Assembly (NCBI RefSeq): GCF_900105595.1
Contig: NZ_LT629784.1
Coordinates: forward strand, 3,100,001-3,164,000
Direction: 5' to 3'
From: Stappia sp. ES.058
Lineage (GTDB): Bacteria > Pseudomonadota > Alphaproteobacteria > Rhizobiales > Stappiaceae
DNA: 64,000 nucleotides
Every line of letters begins with the position of its first letter. Position 1 is the stretch's first letter. The translations under genes were made by a program, and so were the position numbers. A model generated the notes under the pieces. The model saw only the letters and a list, made by a program, of their open reading frames with translations, ran no database searches and was not told the DNA's origin. This document shows, one piece after another, positions 30,083 to 36,942 of this stretch.

Positions 30083-30107
30083 GGAACTCCGGACGTGCCG
30101 AGCCGTT
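30083..30107 (+). promoter_or_regulatory. EcfG-type promoter for the DUF992 gene
   Basis: GGAAC at 30083-30087, 16 nt, CGTT at 30104-30107. It lies back to back with the brkB promoter, 14 bp apart, and about 100 bp before the DUF992 start. Confidence 0.78.
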
Positions 30108-30209
30108 CTCAAGGCACCGCTGGTGCGTCGTACACGACGCGAGCGGGCGGAATGAACACGGCGTTGGCCGGTCGGCCAGGCCGTTCTCGTTTCAAACAAG
30201 GAGTTACTT

Positions 30210-30695
30210 ATGAAACGCATTGCAGCATACGCCCTCGCCCTGACCGGAGCCACGCTTATGGCGACATCGGCGATTGCGCAAGACACCAGCGCCGGCGTCA
30301 AGGTGGGAACGCTGACCTGCGCCGTGGAGCAGGAGACGAACTTTATCGTCGGTTCGAAGGCTACGCTGAACTGCCTCTTCGATGCGGCGGGATCCGGCAT
30401 GACCGCAAACTACATCGGAACGATCAGCGACTATGGTCTTGATATCGGCAGCACCTCGAACGCCACACTCGTCTGGGGCGTTCTCGCACCAAGCGCCGAC
30501 ATGAAGCGGGGTGCGCTTGAAGGCTCCTACGGGGGCGTGACCGCAGGCGCGACCCTGGGGGCCGGTGTAAAGGCAAACGCGCTTGTCGGCGGTTTCGACA
30601 AGTCCGTTGCATTGAACCCGATCAGCCTGGAAAGCCAGACGGGCGCCAATCTCACACTCGGCGTTACGCAGCTGACATTGAAATCTGCGAATTGA
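30210..30695 (+). CDS. DUF992 exported protein
   Basis: 161-aa protein with a signal peptide (MKRIAAYALALTGATLMATSAIA) and a mature domain of the DUF992 family: VGTLTCAVEQETNFIVGSK, then glycine-rich strands (YGGVTAGATLGAGVKANALVGG). Two Cys (about 38 and 55) could form a disulfide. CAAGGAG lies 6 nt before the ATG. Periplasmic, function unknown; families of this type are common in Rhizobiales. An exact EcfG promoter upstream suggests stress induction. A terminator follows the gene. Confidence 0.85.
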   Translation: MKRIAAYALALTGATLMATSAIAQDTSAGVKVGTLTCAVEQETNFIVGSKATLNCLFDAAGSGMTANYIGTISDYGLDIGSTSNATLVWGVLAPSADMKRGALEGSYGGVTAGATLGAGVKANALVGGFDKSVALNPISLESQTGANLTLGVTQLTLKSAN

Positions 30696-30717
30696 TGCCC
30701 AAAGCGGGTGTCCACTT

Positions 30718-30747
30718 AAAAGGTCGGCTCTGCCGGCCTTTTATTTT
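30718..30747 (+). terminator. Rho-independent terminator after the DUF992 gene
   Basis: AAAAGGTCGGC (30718-30728) pairs with GCCGGCCTTTT (30732-30742) around a TCT loop, followed by ATTTTT. It separates DUF992 from the ExoD-like gene. Confidence 0.82.
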
Positions 30748-30785
30748 TGCCTGAACCCCACGCAGTGAACAACGAGGCCTCGACG

Positions 30786-31370
30786 ATGGCTGGTGATTGC
30801 AGAGAAACGACGGCGGGCGTGCTGGACGCGTGGGAGCGGGAAATCCAGCGCGGGAATTCCGATGTGGACTCCATATTGCGGGCCACCGGAAGTCGCGCCG
30901 CCGGCCCCTTGCTGTTCCTGCCGGCCATGGTGATGATCTCACCTGTCGGTGCGGTTCCGGGAGTGCCGGTTGTTCTTTCGACCCTTATCATCATCGTCGC
31001 AGCACAACTCGTTCTCGGCGCGCAGTCGATCTGGCTGCCGGCACTGATACGCAAGCGCGAGATTCCGGAGAAAAGGGTTTCGGAAACGATCGACCGGCTT
31101 CGCCCCTATGCCCACCGGCTGGACAGATTTCTCGGACGGCGTCTCTCGATCCTGACCGGCGAGACGATGTCCCGAATGATCGCCCTGTTGTGCATTGTGT
31201 TGGCGGTTCTGGTCTACCCGGCAACCCTCATTCCTCTTGCCGCCGCCCTGCCCGGCGGCGCCATCATGCTGCTGGCCCTGGGGCTTCTCACAAGGGATGG
31301 GATTGTCACCCTGCTCGGCCTGATCTCCGCGCTCGGCGCCATCGCCGCGGTTGCGTCGATGTCGTTCTAG
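30786..31370 (+). CDS. ExoD-family membrane protein
   Basis: 194-aa protein of the ExoD family (exopolysaccharide-synthesis associated in rhizobia). It has an N-terminal soluble segment, then hydrophobic stretches with PLLFLPAMVMISPVGAVPGVP (residues about 40-60), RPYAHRLDRFLGRRL near 115, and two C-terminal helices (LAALPGGAIMLLALGLLTRDG). ATG at 30786 with a weak ACGAGG upstream is chosen over a TTG at 30747. Its promoter is not evident; readthrough from DUF992 past the terminator is possible. Confidence 0.85.
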   Translation: MAGDCRETTAGVLDAWEREIQRGNSDVDSILRATGSRAAGPLLFLPAMVMISPVGAVPGVPVVLSTLIIIVAAQLVLGAQSIWLPALIRKREIPEKRVSETIDRLRPYAHRLDRFLGRRLSILTGETMSRMIALLCIVLAVLVYPATLIPLAAALPGGAIMLLALGLLTRDGIVTLLGLISALGAIAAVASMSF

Positions 31371-31490
31371 GGGTTCGATTCCGACACTTGATCAGGAGCC
31401 TCGCCGCAAACAGACCTCGAATGTCAAATTCGCTCCACTGGGTAGCGGATCCATAAATAAGGTTGATAGGGTTTGGGGCGGATTGCCCGG

Positions 31491-31520
31491 CCCCGTCGAT
31501 TTTCGGCGGGGTTTTGTTTT
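31491..31520 (+). terminator. Probable terminator downstream of the ExoD-like gene
   Basis: CCCCGTCGA pairs with TCGGCGGGG around a TTT loop (one G-U pair), followed by TTTTGTTTT. It is the first termination signal after the ExoD-like gene, 120 bp beyond its stop. Confidence 0.65.
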
Positions 31521-31862
31521 GGCCTTTTTCAGTGCGGGCTGTGGATCTGACACGGACAGGCATTGGCGGTACCGGCCCTTGCGGTTGGAAGCGGCACAGC
31601 CGGGCGGCCGATCCCTGCCGGTGTCCGCCCCCCTCCCAAAAGACAAAGGTGCGCTCGCGCCACGTTGACGTTGCTCTCCCACACAACTCGGCGTTTCGAG
31701 CGGATGCCAAACAGACAACCCGCGAGAACGGCCTTAAACCTCCCGGTTGATGCGGGCGCCGGGCAAGCGTCGTTGCGGCAATGCAGCCAGCCCCTCGACC
31801 AGGATAATCTGGAGCGCTGTCTGTTCCGGGGCGGACTTTCTCAAACATGCCGAAACAAACCC

Positions 31863-31892
31863 AAAAACCCCCGGCAACAGCCGGGGGTTTTT
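31863..31892. terminator. Bidirectional terminator
   Basis: AAAAACCCCCGGC and its complement form 13 pairs around an AACA loop, giving five T on both strands. It terminates the PRC-barrel gene, whose minus-strand stop is at 31952, and blocks plus-strand readthrough. Confidence 0.88.
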
Positions 31893-31951
31893 CGCCAACT
31901 TCACGTCCCGCCCATGGGTGGAACGCTTTGTCATGTTCACGAATCAGCAGG

Positions 31952-32878
31952 TTATCCCTTGAGAAGGACACTGTCCGGATCCGACTTGTAGTCAGCCGGC
32001 GAATAGGTCTTCGCATTTTCCAGCTGCTCTTCGGTGAACGTCGCGGTGATCAGCAATGTGCCGTTCTCCGCTTCGTACATCTTCAGACTGTCATAAGACA
32101 CGGCAACCGGTTTCTCGCCGAACCCCAGGAAGCCGCCGACATCGATCACGACCGCCTCGGCTTTTCCGTCCTTGTCGAGAAGCACTTCGGACACGTCACC
32201 GATATTGGTGTCCGCAGTGGTGTAGACCGAGCCGCCGATCAGGGCGTCGGTCGACACGGTCGCGGTATCGATCTGGGTTTTCTCCGCCGTCCAGTCGGAA
32301 TCGGCCATCTCGTCGATCCGCTCTCTGGCCGGATCGATCGTCTCCTTCTCGACCGTTTCGTAGGCATCCTCGGCACTGTCGCGAAGCTCGCCCATTTTCT
32401 CCCGGCCGGCGGACATCGACATCCAGTCAGGGATATTGTCCGGACGCTCATATCCCGGAGCGTCCTCAAGCTCCGTCTTGGAAACGTCGCTGACGACCGT
32501 CAATCGGCCCTCTTTCGAGGAAACGAAGGACAGGCGGTCGAAATCGACTGCGACATCCTTTTCACCGAGGCCGATGAAGCCCCCGACGCCGACGATGACA
32601 GCACGCACCGAGCCGTCGCGATCGACAACGACGTCATTGATGTCGCCGATCTGATCGGCGTCCTCACCGTCTCCGGCCATCACGGCTTTACCGATCATGT
32701 TGGATGCCAGGAAGCCCTTCGTGGACGTCTCTGAGAGAGTGTCCATCTGGAACTCGTAAATGCCGGATGACATCGCCTCGTTGCCGGACATATCCGCCTT
32801 CGACGTCGCCGTTTCGGCGATGGCGCCAGTAGAAATCAAAGCAACGACTGCGGTTGATGCAAGAATATTGCGGAGCAT
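31952..32878 (-). CDS. Exported protein with two PRC-barrel domains
   Basis: 308-aa protein with signal peptide (MLRNILASTAVVALISTGAIA). Two PRC-barrel modules, about residues 52-125 (ASNMIGKAVM, IGDINDVVVDRDG, AVIVGVGGFIGLGEKDVAV) and 205-285 (LIGGSVYTTAD, IGDVSEVLLDKDG, VVIDVGGFLGFGEKPVAV), are joined by an acidic linker. The near-repeat of VGGF(I/L)G(L/F)GEK shows internal duplication. A near-ideal AAAGGAGGTAAG site precedes the ATG. Such proteins are common in alphaproteobacterial stress regulons; exact function is unknown. Confidence 0.88.
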   Translation of the reverse strand: MLRNILASTAVVALISTGAIAETATSKADMSGNEAMSSGIYEFQMDTLSETSTKGFLASNMIGKAVMAGDGEDADQIGDINDVVVDRDGSVRAVIVGVGGFIGLGEKDVAVDFDRLSFVSSKEGRLTVVSDVSKTELEDAPGYERPDNIPDWMSMSAGREKMGELRDSAEDAYETVEKETIDPARERIDEMADSDWTAEKTQIDTATVSTDALIGGSVYTTADTNIGDVSEVLLDKDGKAEAVVIDVGGFLGFGEKPVAVSYDSLKMYEAENGTLLITATFTEEQLENAKTYSPADYKSDPDSVLLKG

Positions 32879-32927
32879 AACTTACCTCCTTTAAAAAACA
32901 CGTCACGAATTGTGACCACGAAATGTA

Positions 32928-32952
32928 AACAACTTCGAAAATGGTTGGTTCC
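32928..32952 (-). promoter_or_regulatory. Near-consensus EcfG promoter for the PRC-barrel gene
   Basis: Minus strand GGAAC (32952-32948), 16 nt, TGTT (32931-32928); one mismatch from CGTT. About 50 bp upstream of the start codon. Confidence 0.5.
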
Positions 32953-32980
32953 AAAAAAAACGCGCCCGAAGGCGCGTTTT
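32953..32980. terminator. Bidirectional terminator after the PLDc_N gene
   Basis: CGCGCC (32961-32966) and GGCGCG (32971-32976) around CGAA, with eight A before and TTTT after, so it terminates well on the minus strand (eight T). It lies directly after the PLDc_N stop. Confidence 0.85.
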
Positions 32981-32981
32981 A

Positions 32982-33167
32982 TCAGATCGTCTGCGTGCCA
33001 CCGCGGGGGCCGGCGAAGAACCAGACAATGAACCCGATCACCGGGAAAATCAGAATGCCGAGCGTCCATAGGATCTTCGCGCCGGTCGACGCGCCGCTTC
33101 CCAAGGTTTTCACGACGGCATAAATATCGAGAATAAGAACGACAAGTCCAAGTATTCCGTATTCCAT
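32982..33167 (-). CDS. Small membrane protein, PLDc_N domain
   Basis: 61-aa protein with two helices (about 3-22 and 34-55) and the PLDc_N pattern: [10 protein letters not shown], then [28 protein letters not shown] 33167 (MEYGILGLV) has GGAGAT upstream. Likely an inner-membrane envelope-stress protein; the family is small and its role is unclear. An exact EcfG promoter lies upstream and a strong terminator follows. Confidence 0.82.
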   Translation of the reverse strand: MEYGILGLVVLILDIYAVVKTLGSGASTGAKILWTLGILIFPVIGFIVWFFAGPRGGTQTI

Positions 33168-33197
33168 TTCATATCTCCAATTGAGCTGTGCACGGAA

Positions 33198-33222
33198 AAC
33201 GAACAAAACGGCGGAAAGTTCC
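33198..33222 (-). promoter_or_regulatory. EcfG-type promoter for the PLDc_N gene
   Basis: Minus strand GGAAC (33222-33218), 16 nt, CGTT (33201-33198), 31 bp before the start codon. Confidence 0.8.
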
Positions 33223-33299
33223 AAAAATCCGAAACGCTCCCTTGGCGTTCCATCTGGAACCGTTCGAACGTGATTATTTCCCGGACGTCTTCGATATAC

Positions 33300-33324
33300 G
33301 GAACGATATCGCTTTTCCGGCGTT
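33300..33324 (+). promoter_or_regulatory. EcfG-type promoter for the DUF1328 gene
   Basis: GGAAC (33300-33304), 16 nt, CGTT (33321-33324), 33 bp before the start codon; divergent from the PLDc_N promoter. Confidence 0.8.
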
Positions 33325-33356
33325 TCCCGAGCGTGTTCATTTTATCGGAGGACGTT

Positions 33357-33527
33357 ATGCTATCCTGGGCAATATTCTTCTTGGTCGTCGCGCTGATCGC
33401 GGCGGTGTTGGGCTTCGGCGGGATCGCCGGAACGGCAGTGTCGATCGCCAAGCTCATCTTCTTTGTCGCGATTGCGCTGTTTGTAGTCTCCGCCGTCGTG
33501 CATCTGGTTCGAGGACGAGGTGTCTGA
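33357..33527 (+). CDS. DUF1328 / UPF0391 small membrane protein
   Basis: 56-aa protein [22 protein letters not shown] followed by [31 protein letters not shown], the two-helix UPF0391 (YtjA) pattern at its usual length of about 54 aa. ATG 33357 has GGAGG 5 nt upstream. Members are often induced by stress; molecular function is unknown. It is under an exact EcfG promoter and is followed by a terminator. Confidence 0.9.
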   Translation: MLSWAIFFLVVALIAAVLGFGGIAGTAVSIAKLIFFVAIALFVVSAVVHLVRGRGV

Positions 33528-33544
33528 AACCCGCATATCCAATC

Positions 33545-33570
33545 AAAAGGGCGCCACGGCGCCCTTTTTT
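33545..33570 (+). terminator. Rho-independent terminator of the DUF1328 gene
   Basis: AAAAGGGCGC pairs with GCGCCCTTTT around a CACG loop, then TT; 17 bp after the stop. Confidence 0.88.
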
Positions 33571-33747
33571 GTCACGCCAGCGGACCGAAAGCGTTCGGTC
33601 AAGGCCAGGTGCGACGAGGGCTTCGACAATGCCCGTCGCGAACTGCCCGGAACATCATACTAAGAACCGGCTGATGCACCGGCCGACGCTCCCTCGTCTT
33701 TTTGAGCTGGATGGACTGACGGAAGACCGCGATGCCTCCTTCGCCTG

Positions 33748-34632
33748 TCAGATCTCCTCACTGACCTGCGCGTAGGCGATCAGGGCGAACAAGGCGGAGC
33801 CGCCGATGATGTTGCCCATCAATGTCGGCAGCAGGAATCCGCCAACGATGTCGGCAAGACTTGCATGGCCGGTCCAGAATGCAAAAACGGCCTCAACCGA
33901 GCCGGCCACCACATGCGTGAGGTCGAGTGCCGCAATCAACCACGCCATCAGGAAAATGATCGCGATCTTGGAGTGCTCGGCACTTGGCAACAGCCAGACC
34001 AGAGTCGCAACGACCCAGCCGGCGACAATGCCGCGAAGAAACATCTGGATCGGCGGAATCTCCATCAGATGGGCCGACAAGGCCTCCACCGCATCAAAGA
34101 CCGGCTCTGTGATGAACAAGCCCGACGCAAGGGCGCTTCCAAACAAAGCCGTACCAACGATGTTTGCAAGCAGCACGATCCCCCACAATCGGAGAACCCG
34201 CCAATAGGTGTATTGCTTGCCCGCACTGATTGCGGGCAGAACCGCGGTGAGCGTATTCTCCGTAAACAGCTGCTGTCTGGCGAGAATGACGATCAAAAAC
34301 CCTGTTCCATAGCCAAGGTTCTCGATCAGATGGCGCCAACCGACATCGGGAAGATAGGCACGCAACAAGGCTTCGCCGAGAATGGAAAAACCGATCGACA
34401 GACCGGCCGCAATGCCCGACCACCACAGGTTCCGCGGAGCACGCGCCAGTTCCTCTTCGCCTTCCTGACGGATGATCTCGTAGACGACCGCAGCGCGCAG
34501 CCTCAAACGGTTGCCGACCTCGGACATGTCGTCAGCGCTGAGCCGCGTTCCTTTGCGGTTGAGCCGTTCCTCGGTGACCTGGCTTTCGTTTTCCGGCTTG
34601 GCACCGGACCGTTTTATCGGGGTATCGTCCAC
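33748..34632 (-). CDS. Formate/nitrite transporter (FNT) family protein
   Basis: 294-aa membrane protein with a charged N-terminal tail of about 65 residues and six predicted helices. FNT landmarks are ILARQQLFTENTLTAVLP near residue 120, and GNIIGGSALFALIAYAQV at the C-terminus; closest in layout to the YfdC branch of the FNT family. The start is GTG at 34632 with AGGAGG upstream. It lies 52 bp after ecfG in the same direction, so it is probably co-transcribed with nepR-ecfG. Substrate is unknown; formate or nitrite are family precedents. Confidence 0.85.
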   Translation of the reverse strand: MDDTPIKRSGAKPENESQVTEERLNRKGTRLSADDMSEVGNRLRLRAAVVYEIIRQEGEEELARAPRNLWWSGIAAGLSIGFSILGEALLRAYLPDVGWRHLIENLGYGTGFLIVILARQQLFTENTLTAVLPAISAGKQYTYWRVLRLWGIVLLANIVGTALFGSALASGLFITEPVFDAVEALSAHLMEIPPIQMFLRGIVAGWVVATLVWLLPSAEHSKIAIIFLMAWLIAALDLTHVVAGSVEAVFAFWTGHASLADIVGGFLLPTLMGNIIGGSALFALIAYAQVSEEI

Positions 34633-34684
34633 GCGGCCCTCCTGTCAGGAGCCCGCGCCCGGCGCGGCTTCCATTTCTTCGCTC

Positions 34685-35239
34685 TCAAACGGTCAGCGCA
34701 TCCTGAATCATCGCCGCGGACTCGGCGACCGCGATCTCGGAGCGATCGAACTCTTCCCGACCGTTCATCAACTCTTCCAGGCGGATGCGCGCACGCGACA
34801 CCCGGCTCTTCACAGTACCGGTCTTGACGCCGAGAATCTCGGCTGCCTCATCATAGGAAAACCCGCTGGCGCCGATCAGGATAAGCGCTTCGCGCTGATC
34901 GTCCGGCAGAACCTGCAAGGCGCTCAGGAAGTCCTTGAGTTCCAGATGGCCAGACTGCTGCGGCTTCGTTTCCAGGGTCGCGGCGTGCTCTCCGTCGGGA
35001 TCGGGAACCTCGCGCTGCATCTTTCGGCCGACCGAATAGAAATGGTTCCGCAAGATGGTAATCAACCAGGCGGTCAAATTGGTCCCTTCGGTGAACTTGT
35101 CCTTGTTCGCGATCGCTTTCGAGAGCGTTTCCTGAACGAGATCGTCGGCGCGATCCCGATCGCCGCTGATCGACCTCGCGAAGGCGCGCAATCGCGGGAT
35201 CGCCTCGACAAGGTCCTTCTTGAACTGTGCGGCGCTCAT
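34685..35239 (-). CDS. ecfG: General stress response ECF sigma factor EcfG
   Basis: 184-aa ECF sigma factor. Region 2 spans about residues 8-75 (ARSISGDRDRADDLVQETLSK, then WLITILRNHFYS), region 4 about 105-165 (LQVLPDDQREALILIGASGFSYDEAAEIL followed by TVKSRVSRARIRL). It recognises GGAAC-N16/17-CGTT promoters, and several exact copies lie nearby. Its start overlaps the NepR stop by 4 nt (ATGA), the standard layout for an anti-sigma/sigma pair. Next to nepR and phyR the assignment is firm. Confidence 0.95.
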   Translation of the reverse strand: MSAAQFKKDLVEAIPRLRAFARSISGDRDRADDLVQETLSKAIANKDKFTEGTNLTAWLITILRNHFYSVGRKMQREVPDPDGEHAATLETKPQQSGHLELKDFLSALQVLPDDQREALILIGASGFSYDEAAEILGVKTGTVKSRVSRARIRLEELMNGREEFDRSEIAVAESAAMIQDALTV

Positions 35240-35457
35240 TCAGCAGCCTCTTCGTCGGAGGCGGCTTTGTCGACGCCACCATCGTCAAGAGCAGTCAGCA
35301 ACTCCAGCATGTCCGCGGGAATATCCTCGCACAGCGCCTCATCGTAGACTTTCCTGAGTTGGTTGCCGATCCAGTCCTCTTTCGTCTTGGCGCCAGCCGT
35401 CGGCTTGATGACACCGAAGTCCGGATCCGATGCATCAGGTCGGGTTTTTCCTGCCAT
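35236..35457 (-). CDS. nepR: NepR anti-sigma factor
   Basis: 73-aa protein. The conserved core is WIGNQLRKVYDEALCEDIPADMLELL (given here from WIGNQL to MLELL, about residues 29-54), flanked by disordered, charged tails as in known NepR proteins. It binds and holds EcfG until phosphorylated PhyR takes it away. ATG 35457 (MAGKTRPDA) is chosen; the longer open frame runs through the inverted repeat and is not coding. An exact EcfG promoter lies 50 bp upstream, giving positive autoregulation. Confidence 0.93.
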   Translation of the reverse strand: MAGKTRPDASDPDFGVIKPTAGAKTKEDWIGNQLRKVYDEALCEDIPADMLELLTALDDGGVDKAASDEEAAE

Positions 35458-35503
35458 TGCCAATTCCTGAGCTTGTGTGGATTTGTGATCGATCTGTGGC
35501 GCA

Positions 35504-35528
35504 AACGCGGCAGTCGAAAAAAAGTTCC
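35504..35528 (-). promoter_or_regulatory. EcfG-type promoter for nepR-ecfG
   Basis: Minus strand GGAAC (35528-35524), 16 nt, CGTT (35507-35504); exact consensus inside the left arm of the inverted repeat. Confidence 0.9.
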
Positions 35529-35536
35529 GAGCCCGT

Positions 35537-35561
35537 GGAACTTTTTTTCGACTGCCGCATT
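35537..35561 (+). promoter_or_regulatory. Near-consensus EcfG promoter for phyR
   Basis: GGAAC (35537-35541), 16 nt, CATT (35558-35561); the A at 35559 is the only departure from CGTT and is the only arm mismatch. The phyR start is 73 bp further on. Confidence 0.65.
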
Positions 35562-35634
35562 TCCACTGCGGGGACGATGTGGCGCTGAGCCTGCAACGTT
35601 GCTCCATTACAGTGATTTGCTGAGGGATTTTTGA

Positions 35635-36438
35635 ATGTCGACGAGCCTTTCCCAAGATATCGCTCCGCTCCTGCCGTATCTGCGCAGATATGCGAGGGCC
35701 TTGGCGGGGAGCCAGAAAAGCGGCGATGCATATGTGCGCGCCTGCCTCCAGGCCCTGGTAAGCGATCAGTCAATCATCAAGACCGAAGACGGCATCAAGA
35801 TCGGACTCTACCGTCTTTTTCACGTTCTGTGGAACGCCACTGTCGCGCCGCCCGCGGACGCCGACGGATCATCGTCGATCTTTGAGCAGACGGCGCAACA
35901 GCGGCTCTCGACACTGGCTCCGGAAAGCCGCCAGACACTGCTGTTGTCCACCCTTGAGGGATTTTCGATCCCCGATACGGCCCGGATCATCGACAAGAGC
36001 GCGGACGAAGTCAGCCAGCTCATCACCGATGCCATCGACGAGATTGACCGGCAGACGAAGACCAACGTCCTCGTTATCGAGGACGAGCCGCTCATCTCAA
36101 TGGACCTGACGCAAATCGTCGAATCTCTTGGCCATTCGGTTACACAGGTTGCCAGAACAGCCAGCGAAGCGGTCTCGGCCGCAAAGACACAGGCGCCTGG
36201 CCTGGTTTTGGCCGATATTCAATTGGCGGACGGATCCTCCGGGATCGATGCAGTGAAGGAAATTCTCGCGAATATGTCTGTCCCGGTGATCTTTATCACC
36301 TCTTTCCCCGAACGGCTTTTGACGGGGGAGCGGCCGGAACCCACATTCCTGATCACCAAGCCGTTCAATCCCAACACGGTGAAGGCGGGAATCAGCCAGG
36401 CCCTCTTCTTCGCGGAACCGGAGGCTGTGGCGGTGTGA
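35635..36438 (+). CDS. phyR: PhyR response regulator (sigma-like domain + receiver)
   Basis: 267-aa general stress response activator. Residues 1-140 form the EcfG-like decoy domain (LLPYLRRYARALAGS, then LSTLAPESRQTLLLSTLEGFS). Residues 143-260 are the receiver with acidic pocket Glu149/Asp150, phospho-acceptor Asp194 (LADIQLADGSSG), Thr222 (FITSFPERLLTGE, typical of PhyR) and Lys242 (TKPF). Phosphorylation opens the molecule so the sigma-like domain captures NepR. It is divergent from nepR-ecfG. ATG 35635 follows a weak GAGGG. Confidence 0.95.
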   Translation: MSTSLSQDIAPLLPYLRRYARALAGSQKSGDAYVRACLQALVSDQSIIKTEDGIKIGLYRLFHVLWNATVAPPADADGSSSIFEQTAQQRLSTLAPESRQTLLLSTLEGFSIPDTARIIDKSADEVSQLITDAIDEIDRQTKTNVLVIEDEPLISMDLTQIVESLGHSVTQVARTASEAVSAAKTQAPGLVLADIQLADGSSGIDAVKEILANMSVPVIFITSFPERLLTGERPEPTFLITKPFNPNTVKAGISQALFFAEPEAVAV

Positions 36439-36470
36439 CAAGCAGCATCGTCGCCGTTGCGCAAGCAAAA

Positions 36471-36500
36471 GGGTGAAGGCGGGATCGTCCGCCTTCACCC
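36471..36500. terminator. Terminator between phyR and csbD
   Basis: Perfect 12-bp arms (36471-36482 and 36489-36500) with a 6-nt loop. On the minus strand the stem is followed by TTTTGC, which suits the convergent csbD gene; on the plus strand no T-run follows. Confidence 0.7.
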
Positions 36501-36564
36501 CTCATTGGATGCTTCAGGGCCCTGATGGCAAGCACCAGCGTGGGCCCGTCAATGGGTCCTGACC

Positions 36565-36762
36565 CTAGTTGTTGGCGAGCCAGGAATCGACTTCGCGTTC
36601 GGCTTCTTCGCGCCCCTGCCCGTATTTCTGCTGCAGAAGCCCGACAAGCTCGACGCGTCGTCCGTTGACCTGGTCCAGTTCATCGTCCGTGAGCTTGCCC
36701 CACTGGGCCTGCGCCTTGCCCTTGAACTCTTTCCAGTTGCCTTCGATTTGGTCCCAATTCAT
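36565..36762 (-). CDS. CsbD-family stress protein
   Basis: 65-aa protein matching the CsbD family along its length: MNWDQIEGNWKEFKGKAQ, WGKLTDDELDQVNGRR, and LVGLLQQKYGQGREEAEREV. These are small, abundant helical proteins induced by sigma-B in Gram-positives and by the general stress response here; biochemical role unknown. GGAGG precedes the ATG. An exact EcfG promoter lies 35 bp upstream. Confidence 0.95.
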   Translation of the reverse strand: MNWDQIEGNWKEFKGKAQAQWGKLTDDELDQVNGRRVELVGLLQQKYGQGREEAEREVDSWLANN

Positions 36763-36796
36763 TGAAGAAACCTCCTTGCGTTGTGAACATGGGGGA

Positions 36797-36821
36797 AACG
36801 CCCGGGCTGTCCGAAAGTTCC
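36797..36821 (-). promoter_or_regulatory. EcfG-type promoter for csbD
   Basis: Minus strand GGAAC (36821-36817), 16 nt, CGTT (36800-36797). Confidence 0.85.
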
Positions 36822-36942
36822 TGCGAAATCGACTTGAATACCATCCGGTTCACCATGGCGTACACGCCGGCATGTCCTGGATCACGTAACGCATCGAGGG
36901 TGCAACGATCGCATCGCTTGCGAAACAACGGAGCTGGCCGCG

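Larger units (their letters stand above)
31371..31951. other. Unassigned 580-bp intergenic region with hairpins
   Basis: No gene could be supported. It includes two strong hairpins (31491-31520 and 31863-31892) and a stretch from about 31460 to 31760 open in more than one frame on both strands, with Arg/Pro/Cys-rich translations that do not look like ordinary cytoplasmic proteins. It may be a structured or relic element of phage or repeat origin; no target-site duplications were identified. Confidence 0.4.
35503..35562. repeat. 26-bp inverted repeat carrying back-to-back EcfG promoters
   Basis: Arms 35503-35528 and 35537-35562 are complementary at 25 of 26 positions (the mismatch is 35506/35559), with an 8-nt spacer. 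Each arm holds a GGAAC and a run of seven T on its outward strand. It lies in the nepR-phyR divergent region, upstream of both expected transcription starts, so it acts as DNA rather than RNA. Confidence 0.95.

Noticed and set aside
31372..31382. GGTTCGATTCC, like a tRNA T-loop
   Set aside because: The flanking bases do not pair into a T-arm and no acceptor, D or anticodon arms can be built.
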